Positions 1 to 7,697 of a stretch of DNA of 28,213 bases are shown here, one piece after another (position 1 is the stretch's first letter; each line of letters starts with the position of its first letter). The notes under the pieces are model-generated. The model had not been told where the DNA came from. It did no database searches and saw nothing but the letters and a program-made list of their open reading frames with translations. The DNA comes from Solidesulfovibrio magneticus. GTDB lineage: Bacteria > Desulfobacterota > Desulfovibrionia > Desulfovibrionales > Desulfovibrionaceae. Made by a program: the position numbers and the translations under genes. The stretch covers positions 1-28,213 of the forward strand of contig DLGG01000167.1 in assembly GCA_002482565.1 (NCBI GenBank), written 5' to 3'.

Positions 1-288
1 GGCCAGCAGTTGCGGGGCCACGGCCACGGCGACGTAGCTTTGGCCGCGGCGGGCCAGAGGCGCGCAGCTGTGGCGCACGCCGTCGGGCACGATAAAGCCC
101 TCCCCGGCCTCGATGCGCGCGCGCCCGCCGCCGCAGGCCAGTTCGCGGCCGCCCTCCAGGAGCAGCCCGACAACCACCGCGCCGTGGGCATGGGGCGCGA
201 TGTCGGCGGCCACGTCCCGACCCTGAACGACGCTCAGACCCGGCAAGCCGGGATGGCGGAGCACGTCGAGTCGGGGCGCTTGGGACAT
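1..288 (-). CDS. AraC-type regulator, N-terminal cupin part (truncated by window edge)
   Basis: The first 96 residues of a protein are read on the minus strand from ATG at 286-288; the rest lies beyond the left edge. The visible part is a cupin-like sensor domain: a histidine pair (PHAHG), a short turn with LEGG, then GEGFIVPDGVRHSC, which fits the metal- or ligand-binding beta-barrel at the N-terminus of AraC-family activators. The helix-turn-helix half that would prove the family is not in the window, so a stand-alone cupin remains possible. It lies 23 nt downstream of another cupin gene on the same strand, so the two are probably co-transcribed. Confidence 0.55.
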   Translation of the reverse strand, partial: MSQAPRLDVLRHPGLPGLSVVQGRDVAADIAPHAHGAVVVGLLLEGGRELACGGGRARIEAGEGFIVPDGVRHSCAPLARRGQSYVAVAVAPQLLA

Positions 289-311
289 GGCCGCTTCCTT
301 GGAAACCAGCG

Positions 312-704
312 TTACAGCAAGGCCGGGAAAAATTTGGCGAGCAGGCACAAGCCCTGGTCGCCGGCCGTGACGGCGTGGGGCGTGCCCCGGGGGATGACGG
401 CCGTGACGCCGGGGGCGTAGTCGGTTTGCCGGCCGGCCAATGCGGCCGTGCCCGATCCGCAGACGACCTCGTGAAGCTCCCATTGCCCGTCGTGGACGTG
501 GCCGGCCAGGCTGGCTCCGGGTTCCAGGCGCACGACGTGGCAGCTCAGCTGCCCCTGGGTGTCGGCGGCGGTGACGAGATGGCGCAGGCGCACGCCGGCA
601 AAGGCCGGATGGTCCTGCCAGGGCAACGCTTCGGCATCGCGGACGTCGGTCAGGGTATGGACGGCGCGGCCCTTGGTCAGGATGGCATCAGCAGTGTCTT
701 GCAT
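312..704 (-). CDS. small cupin-domain protein
   Basis: This 130-residue protein is a single cupin fold. Motif 1 is visible as G-H-V-H-x6-E (GHVHDGQWELHEVVCG), with two His and one Glu as likely metal ligands. Motif 2 is PGVTAVIPRGTPHAV, which supplies the last His. Such small cupins bind metal and act as sensors, isomerases or dioxygenases; the sequence does not say which. The start is ATG at 702-704, with GGAG about 9 nt upstream on the minus strand. It is followed after 23 nt by the truncated AraC-like gene, so it may be that regulator's partner. There is no signal peptide, so it is probably cytoplasmic. Confidence 0.75.
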   Translation of the reverse strand: MQDTADAILTKGRAVHTLTDVRDAEALPWQDHPAFAGVRLRHLVTAADTQGQLSCHVVRLEPGASLAGHVHDGQWELHEVVCGSGTAALAGRQTDYAPGVTAVIPRGTPHAVTAGDQGLCLLAKFFPALL

Positions 705-855
705 GGCGGTTCACTCCGTTTTTTCGGGTGATGCCGGAAAACCCCGCAACCATCTTGGACGATCCTGCCCCAAAGGCCAAGCGATCCCTTTACGGGCCGG
801 GTTCGGGCTGGTACAAGTCAAGTACTTTTTTTCACAATCTACGCCCGAGGCCACC

Positions 856-1317
856 ATGCAGATCGCCGACATCATGCGCACCACGGTCATCAAGGTGCGG
901 CCCGAAGCGCCGGTCGGGCACGTGCTCATCTGGTACGGCGGCATGAACAACACCTTTCGCAACACGTATGTGGTGGACCACTGCGACCGTTTGCTCGGGG
1001 TGGTGACCATCCACAGGTTTCTCTCCCTTATCGTCTCGCCCGAGGTGGCGGCCCAGGCCAGGGCCGGCCATCTCGACGGCCGGGAGGCGCTGCTGGACGC
1101 GCTGCGCCACAACATGGCCGTCAGTTCGGACACGCCGGTGGGCGAACTCATGGACGCCGACTATCCCTTTGCCCATCCCGAGGATCTCTTCGTCATGGCC
1201 GGGGAGCTCATTGTGGAGCGCGGCATTCCGGCCGTGCCGGTCATCGATCCCAACGGGGTGCTGGTGGGCGAAATCAGCCGGCGCATGATCTTGCAATTTC
1301 TGGTGAAAAATCTCTAG
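856..1317 (+). CDS. CBS-pair domain protein
   Basis: This 153-residue protein consists of two CBS motifs and little else. CBS1 spans about residues 1-62 (begins MQIADIMRTTVIKVRP, ends with LLGVVTIHRFLSLIV). CBS2 spans about 93-153 (VGELMDADYPFAHPEDLF, GIPAVPVIDPNGVLVGEISR). CBS pairs bind adenosine nucleotides and act as energy-state sensors, usually regulating a partner protein. The start at 856 is chosen because GAGG lies 5 nt upstream and the CBS fold begins at once; the open frame extends further upstream but without domain content. No partner gene adjoins it on the same strand. An AT-rich hairpin follows the stop. Confidence 0.8.
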   Translation: MQIADIMRTTVIKVRPEAPVGHVLIWYGGMNNTFRNTYVVDHCDRLLGVVTIHRFLSLIVSPEVAAQARAGHLDGREALLDALRHNMAVSSDTPVGELMDADYPFAHPEDLFVMAGELIVERGIPAVPVIDPNGVLVGEISRRMILQFLVKNL

Positions 1318-1326
1318 GCTCACGTC

Positions 1327-1352
1327 CCAAGCAATACGAGAGCATTGCTTGG
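1327..1352. repeat. AT-rich palindrome, AATAC family copy 1
   Basis: This is a perfect 9-bp inverted repeat, CCAAGCAAT (1327-1335) against ATTGCTTGG (1344-1352), around an 8-nt centre. It starts 9 nt after the CBS gene stop and shares the AATAC-GAnn-G(T/C)ATT core with elements at 13641, 20571 and 26303. No T-tract follows, so it is not a standard intrinsic terminator. Confidence 0.7.
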
Positions 1353-1425
1353 ACAACACATGGTTGCACGATGTCGCCTGCCAATCGGCCAGGCGCGTTT
1401 GACGGACGCGACACGAGGTCCGGCC

Positions 1426-1464
1426 AAAAAACAGGCCCCTGCCCGGAAACCGGGAAGGGGCCTG
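1426..1464 (-). terminator. intrinsic terminator of the HU gene
   Basis: On the minus strand, CAGGCCCCT (complement of 1456-1464) pairs with 1432-1440. The internal stem CCCGG/CCGGG closes an AAA/TTT loop, and a run of six T (A at 1426-1431 on the plus strand) follows. It lies about 80 nt beyond the HU stop and is a strong textbook rho-independent terminator. Confidence 0.88.
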
Positions 1465-1546
1465 AAGGACTCGCCTGTTTCCAATCCGTCGCCCGGAAGG
1501 CGCGGATGGCGGCAAGGCCGGCGTGTCGTGACGCCGGTTCGCCAAA

Positions 1547-1822
1547 CTACTTCACGGCGTCCTTGAGGGTCTTGCCCGGGGTGAAGCGCACGGCCTTGGA
1601 AGCGGGGATGTCGATGGGGTTGCCGGTACGGGGGTCGCGCCCGGTGCGCGCCGCCCGCTCCGACACCTTGAAGGTGCCAAAACCCGTCAGGGTCAGGGCC
1701 TCGCCGCCGACCAGGGACTCTTGGATGGCGCTAAGGACGGCGTCGAGGACCTTGCCGGCCTCGGCCTTGGTGGCAATGCCGGCATTGGCCTGGATCTTGG
1801 CGATGATGTCTGTTTTAGCCAT
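1547..1822 (-). CDS. hup: HU family DNA-binding protein
   Basis: A 91-residue protein of the usual HU length. It begins MAKTDIIAKIQ and carries the hallmark segment GFGTFKVSERAARTGRDP followed by RTGNPIDIPASKAVRFTPG, the beta-arm that intercalates in the DNA minor groove and the strand after it. HU bends and compacts DNA as a dimer in the nucleoid. The RBS is AAGGAG upstream of the ATG at 1820-1822. It has its own strong terminator downstream and lies 119 nt after the mucR stop on the same strand. The hairpin CCATTT-CCCG-AAATGG at 1899-1914 lies in its upstream region. HU and MucR side by side make a small nucleoid-protein locus. Confidence 0.95.
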   Translation of the reverse strand: MAKTDIIAKIQANAGIATKAEAGKVLDAVLSAIQESLVGGEALTLTGFGTFKVSERAARTGRDPRTGNPIDIPASKAVRFTPGKTLKDAVK

Positions 1823-1941
1823 GTGCGTGCGATCTCCTTATCGTTGGGAACCGCCCGGTTTTCCCAGGGGCGGCGAGCCGCCCGCGAAAACCCCGCGGCC
1901 ATTTCCCGAAATGGTACCTTCCTATAGCGAAATCGCCCGCC

Positions 1942-2340
1942 TTAGGCCACTGTTTTCACCTTCTTCTCCCACAGGCGCATATCCTTCATCTTTTTGCGGC
2001 GTTCGCGCTGCAACCCCTTGCAAACCAAGGGCATGGTCTTCTTGTAGCCGTGCTTGGCCTTGTATTCCTCGGGGGTAAGCCCGTGGGTGGCCAGATGCTT
2101 GCGGGTGATCACCTTGAAGGACTTGCCGCATTCCAGGCAGGTGATGGATTTCTCCTTGACCGCCTTTTTCGGGTCCATCTCCACGGCGTCCTCGTCGTCC
2201 TGGGGGCACAGGCCGAGACTGATTTCGAGGATGCCGGCGGCCAGCCGGCGCACCATGGAGGAAATTTCCTCATCGGTCATGCTACGCACCGAGGCCTGGG
2301 CTTTGACGATCTCCAGGGCACTCTTGACATGGTCTTCCAT
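1942..2340 (-). CDS. mucR: MucR/Ros family zinc-finger transcriptional regulator
   Basis: A 132-residue protein with the Ros/MucR C2H2 zinc finger. Cys68 and Cys71 (TCLECGKSFKV) and His82 and His86 (RKHLATHG) have the family's C-x2-C-x10-H-x3-H spacing, followed by LTPEEYKAKHGY. The N-terminal part (MTDEEISSMVRRLAAGIL) is the usual helical oligomerisation region. In alphaproteobacteria these proteins act as H-NS-like regulators binding AT-rich DNA, including their own promoters. The start at 2338-2340 is chosen because CAAGGAGAGACC lies directly upstream; a longer frame to 2379 has no better start. An AT-rich stretch lies upstream of it. The symbol is by family; the regulon is unknown. Confidence 0.9.
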   Translation of the reverse strand: MEDHVKSALEIVKAQASVRSMTDEEISSMVRRLAAGILEISLGLCPQDDEDAVEMDPKKAVKEKSITCLECGKSFKVITRKHLATHGLTPEEYKAKHGYKKTMPLVCKGLQRERRKKMKDMRLWEKKVKTVA

Positions 2341-2377
2341 GGTCTCTCCTTGTAGTGAAATCGGCAAGACGCCAGAC

Positions 2378-2405
2378 ATTGCATAGAATCTCTTCGTCCT
2401 GTCAA
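2378..2405 (-). promoter_or_regulatory. probable sigma70 promoter of mucR
   Basis: On the minus strand, TTGACA (complement of 2400-2405) is followed after 16 nt by TGCAAT (complement of 2378-2383). The predicted start lies near 2370, giving a leader of about 30 nt. The -35 is a consensus match; the -10 is imperfect. Confidence 0.5.
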
Positions 2406-2603
2406 CGGGAATGACGATTATTTCTATTTTGAAGCATTACTGAACCATCTAAAAACCTTCTTCTAGGCCTTGTTATATGGTTCATTACATTTTTGAAATA
2501 CACAAAATCACTGCGCAGCCCCTGTTTCCATTGCAACGAGTCCGCTCCAAGACGACTCCGACCCACCCCTGCTGCTCCTTGTTCCCAAGGCTAGGCGGAA
2601 CAG
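2406..2603. other. AT-rich intergenic stretch upstream of mucR
   Basis: No gene is seen here. Positions 2406-2520 are markedly AT-rich for this genome and contain an 8-bp inverted repeat, TGAACCAT (2441-2448) against ATGGTTCA (2477-2484), 28 nt apart. MucR proteins bind AT-rich DNA, so this is a plausible autoregulatory site (inference). The rest, to 2603, shows nothing recognisable. Confidence 0.4.
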
Positions 2604-2635
2604 AAAAAAGCCGGGACGCCTGTTCGCGTCCCGGC
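2604..2635 (-). terminator. intrinsic terminator of the hsp20 operon
   Basis: A perfect 10-bp stem, GCCGGGACGC (2610-2619) and GCGTCCCGGC (2626-2635), with a 6-nt loop. On the minus strand it is followed by six or more T (A at 2604-2609 on plus). It lies about 50 nt after the stop of the second hsp20 gene. Confidence 0.88.
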
Positions 2636-2686
2636 TTGTTCGCCCTGCGTCCGGCCAGCCGGCCAGCCTGCCGGCCGGCCTGCCGG

Positions 2687-3055
2687 CTAGCCGGCCTGAA
2701 TCTCGATCTTGCGAGGCTGGGCCTTTTCCTGGCGGGGCAGATGCAGTTCCAGCACGCCGTCGCGCAGTGACGCCTTGATGCGTTCCTTGTCCACGATATG
2801 CGACACGGTGAAGCTGCGGAAGTATTCGCCGCCGCCGAACTCCACATGGCCAAGCTTCTGGCCTTCGGCCAGGGCGTATTCGGCCTTGCCCGAAACCTTG
2901 AGCTCGTCCTCGTTGAGGTCGATGACGAGGTGTTCCTTGGACACGCCGGGCATGTCCAGATAAATGTAGAAGCCGTCTTCCTTTTCGATGATGTCCGTGG
3001 CCGGCTTGACCCTGGGCAGCCGGCGTTCTTCGGCCTTGGCGACGCTATCGGCCAT
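2687..3055 (-). CDS. Hsp20/alpha-crystallin small heat-shock protein (second of operon)
   Basis: This 122-residue small heat-shock protein has the alpha-crystallin domain from about residue 18 to 115. Landmarks are GFYIYLDMPGVSKEHLVIDL at its start and the C-terminal block ASLRDGVLELHLPRQEKAQPRKIEIQ; the usual family motif A-x-x-x-n-G-v-L is present as ASLRDGVLEL. Such proteins form oligomers that hold unfolding proteins in the cytoplasm during heat or oxidative stress. The RBS AAAGGAGGACG precedes the ATG at 3053-3055. It lies 34 nt after the other hsp20 gene on the same strand, so the two form an operon. The TAG stop sits in the palindrome GCCGGCTAGCCGGC. Confidence 0.93.
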   Translation of the reverse strand: MADSVAKAEERRLPRVKPATDIIEKEDGFYIYLDMPGVSKEHLVIDLNEDELKVSGKAEYALAEGQKLGHVEFGGGEYFRSFTVSHIVDKERIKASLRDGVLELHLPRQEKAQPRKIEIQAG

Positions 3056-3089
3056 GGCTTCGTCCTCCTTTGCCGGGGGGCTCCCGGGT

Positions 3090-3503
3090 TTAGACCGTCA
3101 CGATGCTGATCTTTTTGGGCTTGCTCTCGTCGGACTTGGGCAGCACGACTTCGAGCAGGCCGTCGCGCATGGTGGCCGTGACCTTGTCGCGGCTGACCCC
3201 GCCCGAAATGTTGACCACCCGCTGGAACACGCCGGTGGGGCGCTCCTGCCGGTAATACTTGCCGCGTTCCGCCTTGCGCTCGCCCTTGATGACCAGACTG
3301 GAGTCGGTCAGCGTCAGGTCGAGGTCGGCAATGGCCATGCCCGGAATCTCGCACCGGACATAGAGGTTCTCGTCGTCCTCGCCGATATTGACGGGCGGAT
3401 AAGCCGTGCCGCGCTGACTGATGGCCATGGAAGGCCAAAGCGTCTCGAAAAGCCGGTCAAACGGGGTCGTTGCGCCATAAAAAGGGCTTAAATCAATGAC
3501 CAT
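3090..3503 (-). CDS. Hsp20/alpha-crystallin small heat-shock protein (first of operon)
   Basis: A 137-residue small heat-shock protein. After a short N-terminal arm (MVIDLSPFYGATTPFDRLFE), the alpha-crystallin domain begins at about residue 35 (YPPVNIGEDDENLYVRCEIPG) and ends with ATMRDGLLEVVLPKSDESKPKKISI, which carries the A-x-x-x-x-G-L-L signature. The start at 3501-3503 is preferred over the longer frame to 3551 because AGGAGGAGCACCC directly precedes it and the longer version would cross the promoter. It is the first gene of the two-gene hsp20 operon, transcribed divergently from htpG. The two Hsp20 proteins differ strongly and probably form distinct or mixed oligomers. Confidence 0.93.
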   Translation of the reverse strand: MVIDLSPFYGATTPFDRLFETLWPSMAISQRGTAYPPVNIGEDDENLYVRCEIPGMAIADLDLTLTDSSLVIKGERKAERGKYYRQERPTGVFQRVVNISGGVSRDKVTATMRDGLLEVVLPKSDESKPKKISIVTV

Positions 3504-3539
3504 GGGTGCTCCTCCTGACATTTGGACACTTCTGAGCGA

Positions 3540-3567
3540 AAAATAAGCCAATGGTCGGCACTGTCAA
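3540..3567 (-). promoter_or_regulatory. promoter of the hsp20 operon
   Basis: On the minus strand, TTGACA (complement of 3562-3567) is followed after 16 nt by TATTTT (complement of 3540-3545); the -10 is preceded by GGCT. It is the mirror image of the htpG promoter at 3593-3620. The predicted leader is about 30 nt. Confidence 0.65.
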
Positions 3568-3592
3568 TGGCTGACGGACAACACATGCGGCC

Positions 3593-3620
3593 TTGACAGT
3601 CCGCCCGGCCGGCTTATCTG
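3593..3620 (+). promoter_or_regulatory. promoter of htpG
   Basis: TTGACA (3593-3598), a 16-nt spacer and TATCTG (3615-3620), preceded by GGCT. The blocks TTGACAGT and GGCTTAT are exactly shared, with the same spacing, with the divergent hsp20 promoter, which argues for common heat-shock control. The leader to the htpG ATG is about 100 nt. Confidence 0.6.
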
Positions 3621-3728
3621 TTTTCCCGACAGATTTCCCGAGGATGCGACAGCGCGCGGCTTCGCCGAACAGGCGGAGCCGGCCGCTTTTGCCGCTTTCC
3701 ACGACATCACGGAGAAAGGAGACCGCCC

Positions 3729-5648
3729 ATGTCCGCCAGCCACGGCGAAACCCATGAATTTCGCGCCGAGATCCGCAAGCTCCTCGATATCATCACCCAC
3801 TCCATCTACACCAATCGCGAGATCTTTTTACGCGAGCTGGTGTCCAACGCCTCCGACGCCCTGGACAAGCTGCGCTTCGAGCAAAGCCGGGGCACGGCTG
3901 TCGTCGATCCCGACGAGGCGCTCGAAATCCGCATCACCGCCGACAAGGACGCCGGCCGCCTGACCATCGCCGACACCGGCTGCGGCATGACCCGCGACGA
4001 ACTTGTCGACCACCTCGGCACCATCGCCAAATCCGGCACCGAGGCCTTCATGAAGTCGGTGTCCGAAAACAAGGACGCCGCCTCCAACCTGATCGGCCGT
4101 TTCGGCGTGGGCTTTTATTCCGTGTTCATGGTGGCCGACCAGGTGGTGGTCACCTCCCGCTCGGCCGCCCCGGAGGCCGCTGCGGCCCGCTGGACCTCCG
4201 ACGGCTCGGGCAGCTTCACCATCGAGGACGTGGACGGCGAGGTTTCGCGCGGCACGGTCATCGAGATCACCCTCAAGGAAGAGGCCAAGGAATACGCCGA
4301 CCCCGAGCGCATCAAGTCGGTTTTGCGCAAGCACTCCAACTTCATCTCCTTCCCGATCCTGCTCGACGGCGAAAAGACCAACACCATCCCGGCCCTGTGG
4401 CGCGAGTCCAAGTTCTCGGTGACCCCGGAGCAGTACAAGGAATTCTACCAGTTCCTCACTTACGATTCCGACGAGCCGTTGGCCACCATCCACGTCAGCG
4501 TGGACGCGCCGGTGCAGTTCACGGCCCTGCTCTTTATCCCCAAACACGGCATGGGTCCCATGCCCATGCGCGACCAGCTCCACCATGGGCTCGACCTGTA
4601 CGTGCGCCGGGTGCTCATCTCCAAGGAGGCCAAGGAGCTCATCCCCGAGTTCCTGGGCTTCGTGCGCGGCGTGGTGGACACCGAGGACCTGCCGCTGAAC
4701 ATCTCCCGCGAGACGCTTCAGGAGAACGTGGTCCTGCGCAAGATCCAGTCCGTGCTGGTCAAGCAGATCCTGGACAAACTCAAGGCCATGGCCAAGGAAG
4801 ACCCCGAGAAGTACAACGCCTTTTTCGCCGCCCACGGCCAGGGCTTCAAGCTCGGCTACGGCGACTACGCCCACCGCGAGGCCTTCGCCGAGCTGGTGCG
4901 CTTCGACTCCTCGGCCCTGGAGCCCAAGGACGGCGACGACGAGGAGGCCGAAAAGGTCCGGCTCACCTCGCTGGCCGACTACGTGACCCGGGCCAGGGAC
5001 GGCCAGAAGGCCATCTATTATCTCTCAGGCCCGTCCCGGGCGGCGCTGGACCTCAATCCGCACCTGGAAGTCTTCCGGGCCAAGGGCCTGGAAGTGCTCT
5101 ACCTCTACGAACCCATCGACGAATTCATCATGGATTCCATCGGCACGTTCAAGGACCTGAAGCTCAAGTCGGCGGAGCTGGCCGACGCGGCCGAACTGGA
5201 GCCTTTCGAAGGCCAGCCGGTCGAGAACAAGGCCCCGGAACTGACCCCGGAAGAGTCCGGCTCCCTGGACGATTTCCTCAAGGCCATCAAGGACCTGCTT
5301 GGCGAGCGCGTCACCGACGTGCGCCTGTCCACCCGTCTGACCCAAAGCCCCTCGTGCCTGGTCTCGCCCGACGAGCACATGACCTCGAGCATGCAGAAGA
5401 TCATCCGGCTCATGAGCAAGGACGCGACTCCCCCGAAAAAGGCCCTGGAGCTCAACCGCGACCATGCGCTGATCCGCAATCTGCTGGCCATCTACCGCCG
5501 CGACGCCGCCGATCCCTTCATCGGCAAGGCGGTCGAGCAGCTCTACGACTCGGCCCTGCTGCTGGACGGCTACCTGTCCGACCCGCACCAGATGGTGGCC
5601 CGCATCAACGACCTGCTGGCCGACGCCAGCGCCCTGCACGCCAAATAG
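3729..5648 (+). CDS. htpG: molecular chaperone HtpG (Hsp90)
   Basis: A full-length bacterial Hsp90 of 639 residues (family about 620-640). The N-terminal GHKL ATPase domain shows [14 protein letters not shown] (residues 36-49, Asn40 for Mg-ATP), DTGCGM (82-87) and GRFGVGFYS (123-131). The middle domain contains the conserved [20 protein letters not shown] and the catalytic-loop stretch [10 protein letters not shown]. The C-terminal dimerisation domain ends near the stop. HtpG remodels client proteins in the cytosol with ATP and is heat-inducible. The RBS AAAGGAG lies 9 nt before the ATG. It is transcribed away from the hsp20 operon and closed by its own terminator. Nothing appears broken. Confidence 0.98.
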
Positions 5649-5670
5649 GCGGGCCTGGCCGCACCACGCA

Positions 5671-5704
5671 AACGGGCCGGGGAGCGATCCCCGGCCCGTT
5701 TTTT
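5671..5704 (+). terminator. intrinsic terminator of htpG
   Basis: A perfect 12-bp stem, AACGGGCCGGGG (5671-5682) and CCCCGGCCCGTT (5689-5700), with loop AGCGAT and a T-run through 5704. It begins 22 nt after the htpG stop. Confidence 0.92.
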
Positions 5705-6046
5705 ATGTCGGCAAGGCCCCTGCCCCAAAGCGAGGCGACGGCGTTATCCAGCCGGCCCGGGCCGGGCGAACGCCAACCTCTTCTTCCCGTCGGGCAAATG
5801 GCGGCCTCGCCTTCTCGTCAGGCAAGCGGCCCCCGGGCTGAGGCGGCCGCCTCCAGACGGGCACCCCGTCCGCCCAGCGCCAAGGATGCCCCGACGCCCC
5901 GGACCGCCCTCGCCGACCGCACACGCCCAAAACGCCCGCTGCACCCGGGCCGTTGCCGCCGTAGCTTCCGGCTGGACGCGCCGTTTCCGCCAAGTTCCGG
6001 CCGTCCCGGCTGGACGCGCCGGCCGCGAAACCGTACTTCCCGGGCC
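5705..6046. other. GC-rich gene-free spacer between htpG and the DedA gene
   Basis: All frames here are open because of the high GC content, but the translations are Pro/Arg/Ser/Ala-rich and show no domain. The 15-mer GGCTGGACGCGCCGG and a near copy recur around 5970 and 6008. No clear promoter for the DedA gene is visible. Confidence 0.5.
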
Positions 6047-6751
6047 ATGGAAACGCTGTCCGCCCTGTTCGCCCTGCTCGCCGGCCTCGACGCGACCCTC
6101 AATCAGGCCGTGGCCGCCCACGGCGACCTCGTCTACGGGCTGATCTGGCTGACCATCTATGCCGAGACGGCCTTTGTGGTGACGGTGTTTTTGCCGGGAG
6201 GGACGCTGGTTTTCACGGCCGCCGCCCTGGCCGCCCGGGGGACGCTGGACGTCTGGCCGGTCGCCCTGGGCTGCTACGCCGCCGCGACCCTGGGCGACAT
6301 GACCAATTACGCCATCGGCCGGGCCTTGCGCCGAGGAGCCGCCCGGGGAGCCGGCACGGGCGTCGCCGCGACGCTTCGAAAGCGCCTGCTGCCGCCGCAG
6401 CAGCTGGAAGCGGCCCGCCGGGCCTTTGCCCGGCACGGCGCGGCCACCGTGCTGTTGTCGCGGTTCGTGCCCATCCTGCGGGCGGCCTTTCCCATGGCCG
6501 TGGCCATGGCCGGCATGTCCTGGAAGCGGTTTGGCTGGCTCAACGCCCTGGGCAAGATCGTCTGGGCGCTGGTCTTTGTGGGCGGCGGCTACGGGCTTGG
6601 GGCCATTCCCTGGTTTGCCCGCCATTTCGGCGCGGTGGTGGTGGCGGCGGCGCTTTTTCCCTTGCTCATCGCCGCCGTGCGCCAGCTCGTCATGCGCCTG
6701 CTTGACCGGCGCTGCCGGCCAGAGAACCAATCCAGCCCCAAAACCCCTTAA
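6047..6751 (+). CDS. DedA family (SNARE-associated) inner-membrane protein
   Basis: A 234-residue membrane protein of the DedA/VTT family. Family marks seen: an acidic membrane segment AETAFVVTVFLPGGTLVFTA (about residues 39-58), GDMTNYAIGRALRR (about 84-97), the re-entrant arginine motif ARHGAATVLLSRFVPILR and then AMAGMSWKRFGWLNALGKIVWALVFVGGGYGLG. DedA proteins affect membrane lipid distribution (undecaprenyl-phosphate or phospholipid scrambling) and proton-motive-force-linked stress resistance. The start is the ATG at 6047, just before the first hydrophobic helix; the RBS is weak. It is followed by a GC-rich repeat that separates it from the convergent ZupT-like gene. Confidence 0.88.
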   Translation: METLSALFALLAGLDATLNQAVAAHGDLVYGLIWLTIYAETAFVVTVFLPGGTLVFTAAALAARGTLDVWPVALGCYAAATLGDMTNYAIGRALRRGAARGAGTGVAATLRKRLLPPQQLEAARRAFARHGAATVLLSRFVPILRAAFPMAVAMAGMSWKRFGWLNALGKIVWALVFVGGGYGLGAIPWFARHFGAVVVAAALFPLLIAAVRQLVMRLLDRRCRPENQSSPKTP

Positions 6752-6764
6752 GACCTTTCTCCAG

Positions 6765-6812
6765 GCAGGGGGGCCGGGGGGCTTAGCCCCCCGGCCGCCG
6801 GAGGCCTCTTCC
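6765..6812. repeat. GC-rich modular repeat, copy 1
   Basis: The core hairpin is CCGGGGGGC (6774-6782), TTA, GCCCCCCGG (6786-6794), flanked by GCAGGGGG and by CCGCCGGAGGCCTCTTCCC. The same core and flanks recur at 13708-13785, 14531-14590 and 25514-25590. It lies between two convergent genes, where it could help terminate either transcript. Confidence 0.85.
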
Positions 6813-6836
6813 CTCCCCTCTACCCTCTTCCCCCAC

Positions 6837-7673
6837 TCACAAAAACAGCAGCAACGACAAGGCCATGACGGCCATGCCGGCGACCAGGCCGAAGATGCTG
6901 TGGTGGTGTTCGCCGTATTCCTCGGCCGCCGGCAAAAGCTGGTCCAGGGAGATGAACACCATGATGCCGGCCACGGCGGCCATGAGGATGCCGAAGGTGG
7001 CGGGGGTGAAAAAGGGCAGCAGAAGCAGGTAGCCGACCAGCGCCCCTACCGGTTCGGACAGGCCGGACAGAAAGGAATAGGCAAAGGCTTTTTTGCGGTC
7101 GCCGGTGGCGTAATAGAGCGGGATGGAGACGGCGATGCCTTCGGGGATGTTGTGGATGGCGATGGCCACGGCGATGGCCAGCCCGAGCTTGGGATCGGCC
7201 AGGGCGGCAGTGAAGGTGGCCAGGCCTTCGGGGAAATTGTGGATGGCGATGGCCAGGGCGGCGAAGATGCCGGTGCGCCGCAGCTTGGCGAAGTCGTGGG
7301 CCTCGTTTTTGGGGAGCGTGGCTTCGCCGGCGTCCATCTCCTCGATGAAGTGCATCTCGTGCGGGTTTTCATAGTCCGGCACGAACTTGTCGATGAGGGC
7401 GATAAAGGCGATGCCGCCGAAAAAGGCGGCCGCCGCCGCCCAGGAGCCGCCGGCCTCGCCCAGGGCCTCGGCCAGGGAATGGCGGGCCTCGGCGAAGATT
7501 TCCACAAAGGACACGTAGACCATCACGCCGGCGGAAAATCCGAGCACGATGGACAAAAACTTGGTGTTGGTTTGACGAGCCACAAACGCCAGGGCCGAGC
7601 CCAGGCCCGTGGCCAGGCCGGCGAACAGGGTCAGGCCAAAAGCGTACCAGACGGCTGAGGCGGTAATGTCCAT
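6837..7673 (-). CDS. zupT: ZIP family divalent metal transporter (ZupT-like)
   Basis: A 278-residue polytopic inner-membrane protein of the ZIP family. The two metal-site motifs HNFPEG (145-150, TM4) and HNIPEG (174-179, TM5) are intact, and the first helix region has GLATGLGSALAF. Residues 100-130 form the variable His/Glu-containing loop (PHEMHFIEEMD) and the C-terminus has GEHHHS. ZIP proteins import Zn2+, and often Fe2+ or Mn2+, into the cytoplasm; substrate preference cannot be read here. It lies 24 nt after the gene for a secreted protein on the same strand, so the two are probably one operon. No Zur-like operator was recognised. Confidence 0.92.
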   Translation of the reverse strand: MDITASAVWYAFGLTLFAGLATGLGSALAFVARQTNTKFLSIVLGFSAGVMVYVSFVEIFAEARHSLAEALGEAGGSWAAAAAFFGGIAFIALIDKFVPDYENPHEMHFIEEMDAGEATLPKNEAHDFAKLRRTGIFAALAIAIHNFPEGLATFTAALADPKLGLAIAVAIAIHNIPEGIAVSIPLYYATGDRKKAFAYSFLSGLSEPVGALVGYLLLLPFFTPATFGILMAAVAGIMVFISLDQLLPAAEEYGEHHHSIFGLVAGMAVMALSLLLFL

Positions 7674-7697
7674 GCGGTGTCGGTCCTTGGCGCGCCG

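Noticed and set aside
832..1545. Minus-strand open frame opposite the CBS gene
   Set aside because: No recognisable domain, and it crosses both the AT-rich palindrome and the HU terminator.
2641..2700. GCCGGCC-rich tract beside the hsp20 stop as a possible repeat array
   Set aside because: Imperfect short GC words without a fixed unit length; no spacer structure, so neither CRISPR nor a clear tandem array.
3828..4874. 348-residue open frame on the minus strand inside htpG
   Set aside because: Antisense shadow of a clear htpG; the His/Val/Gly/Leu-rich translation has no domain.
4397..6046. Long open frame running through htpG into the DedA gene
   Set aside because: It is an alternative frame of htpG kept open by GC-rich third positions; its translation is Pro/Arg/Gly-rich, and only the DedA part from 6047 has family content.
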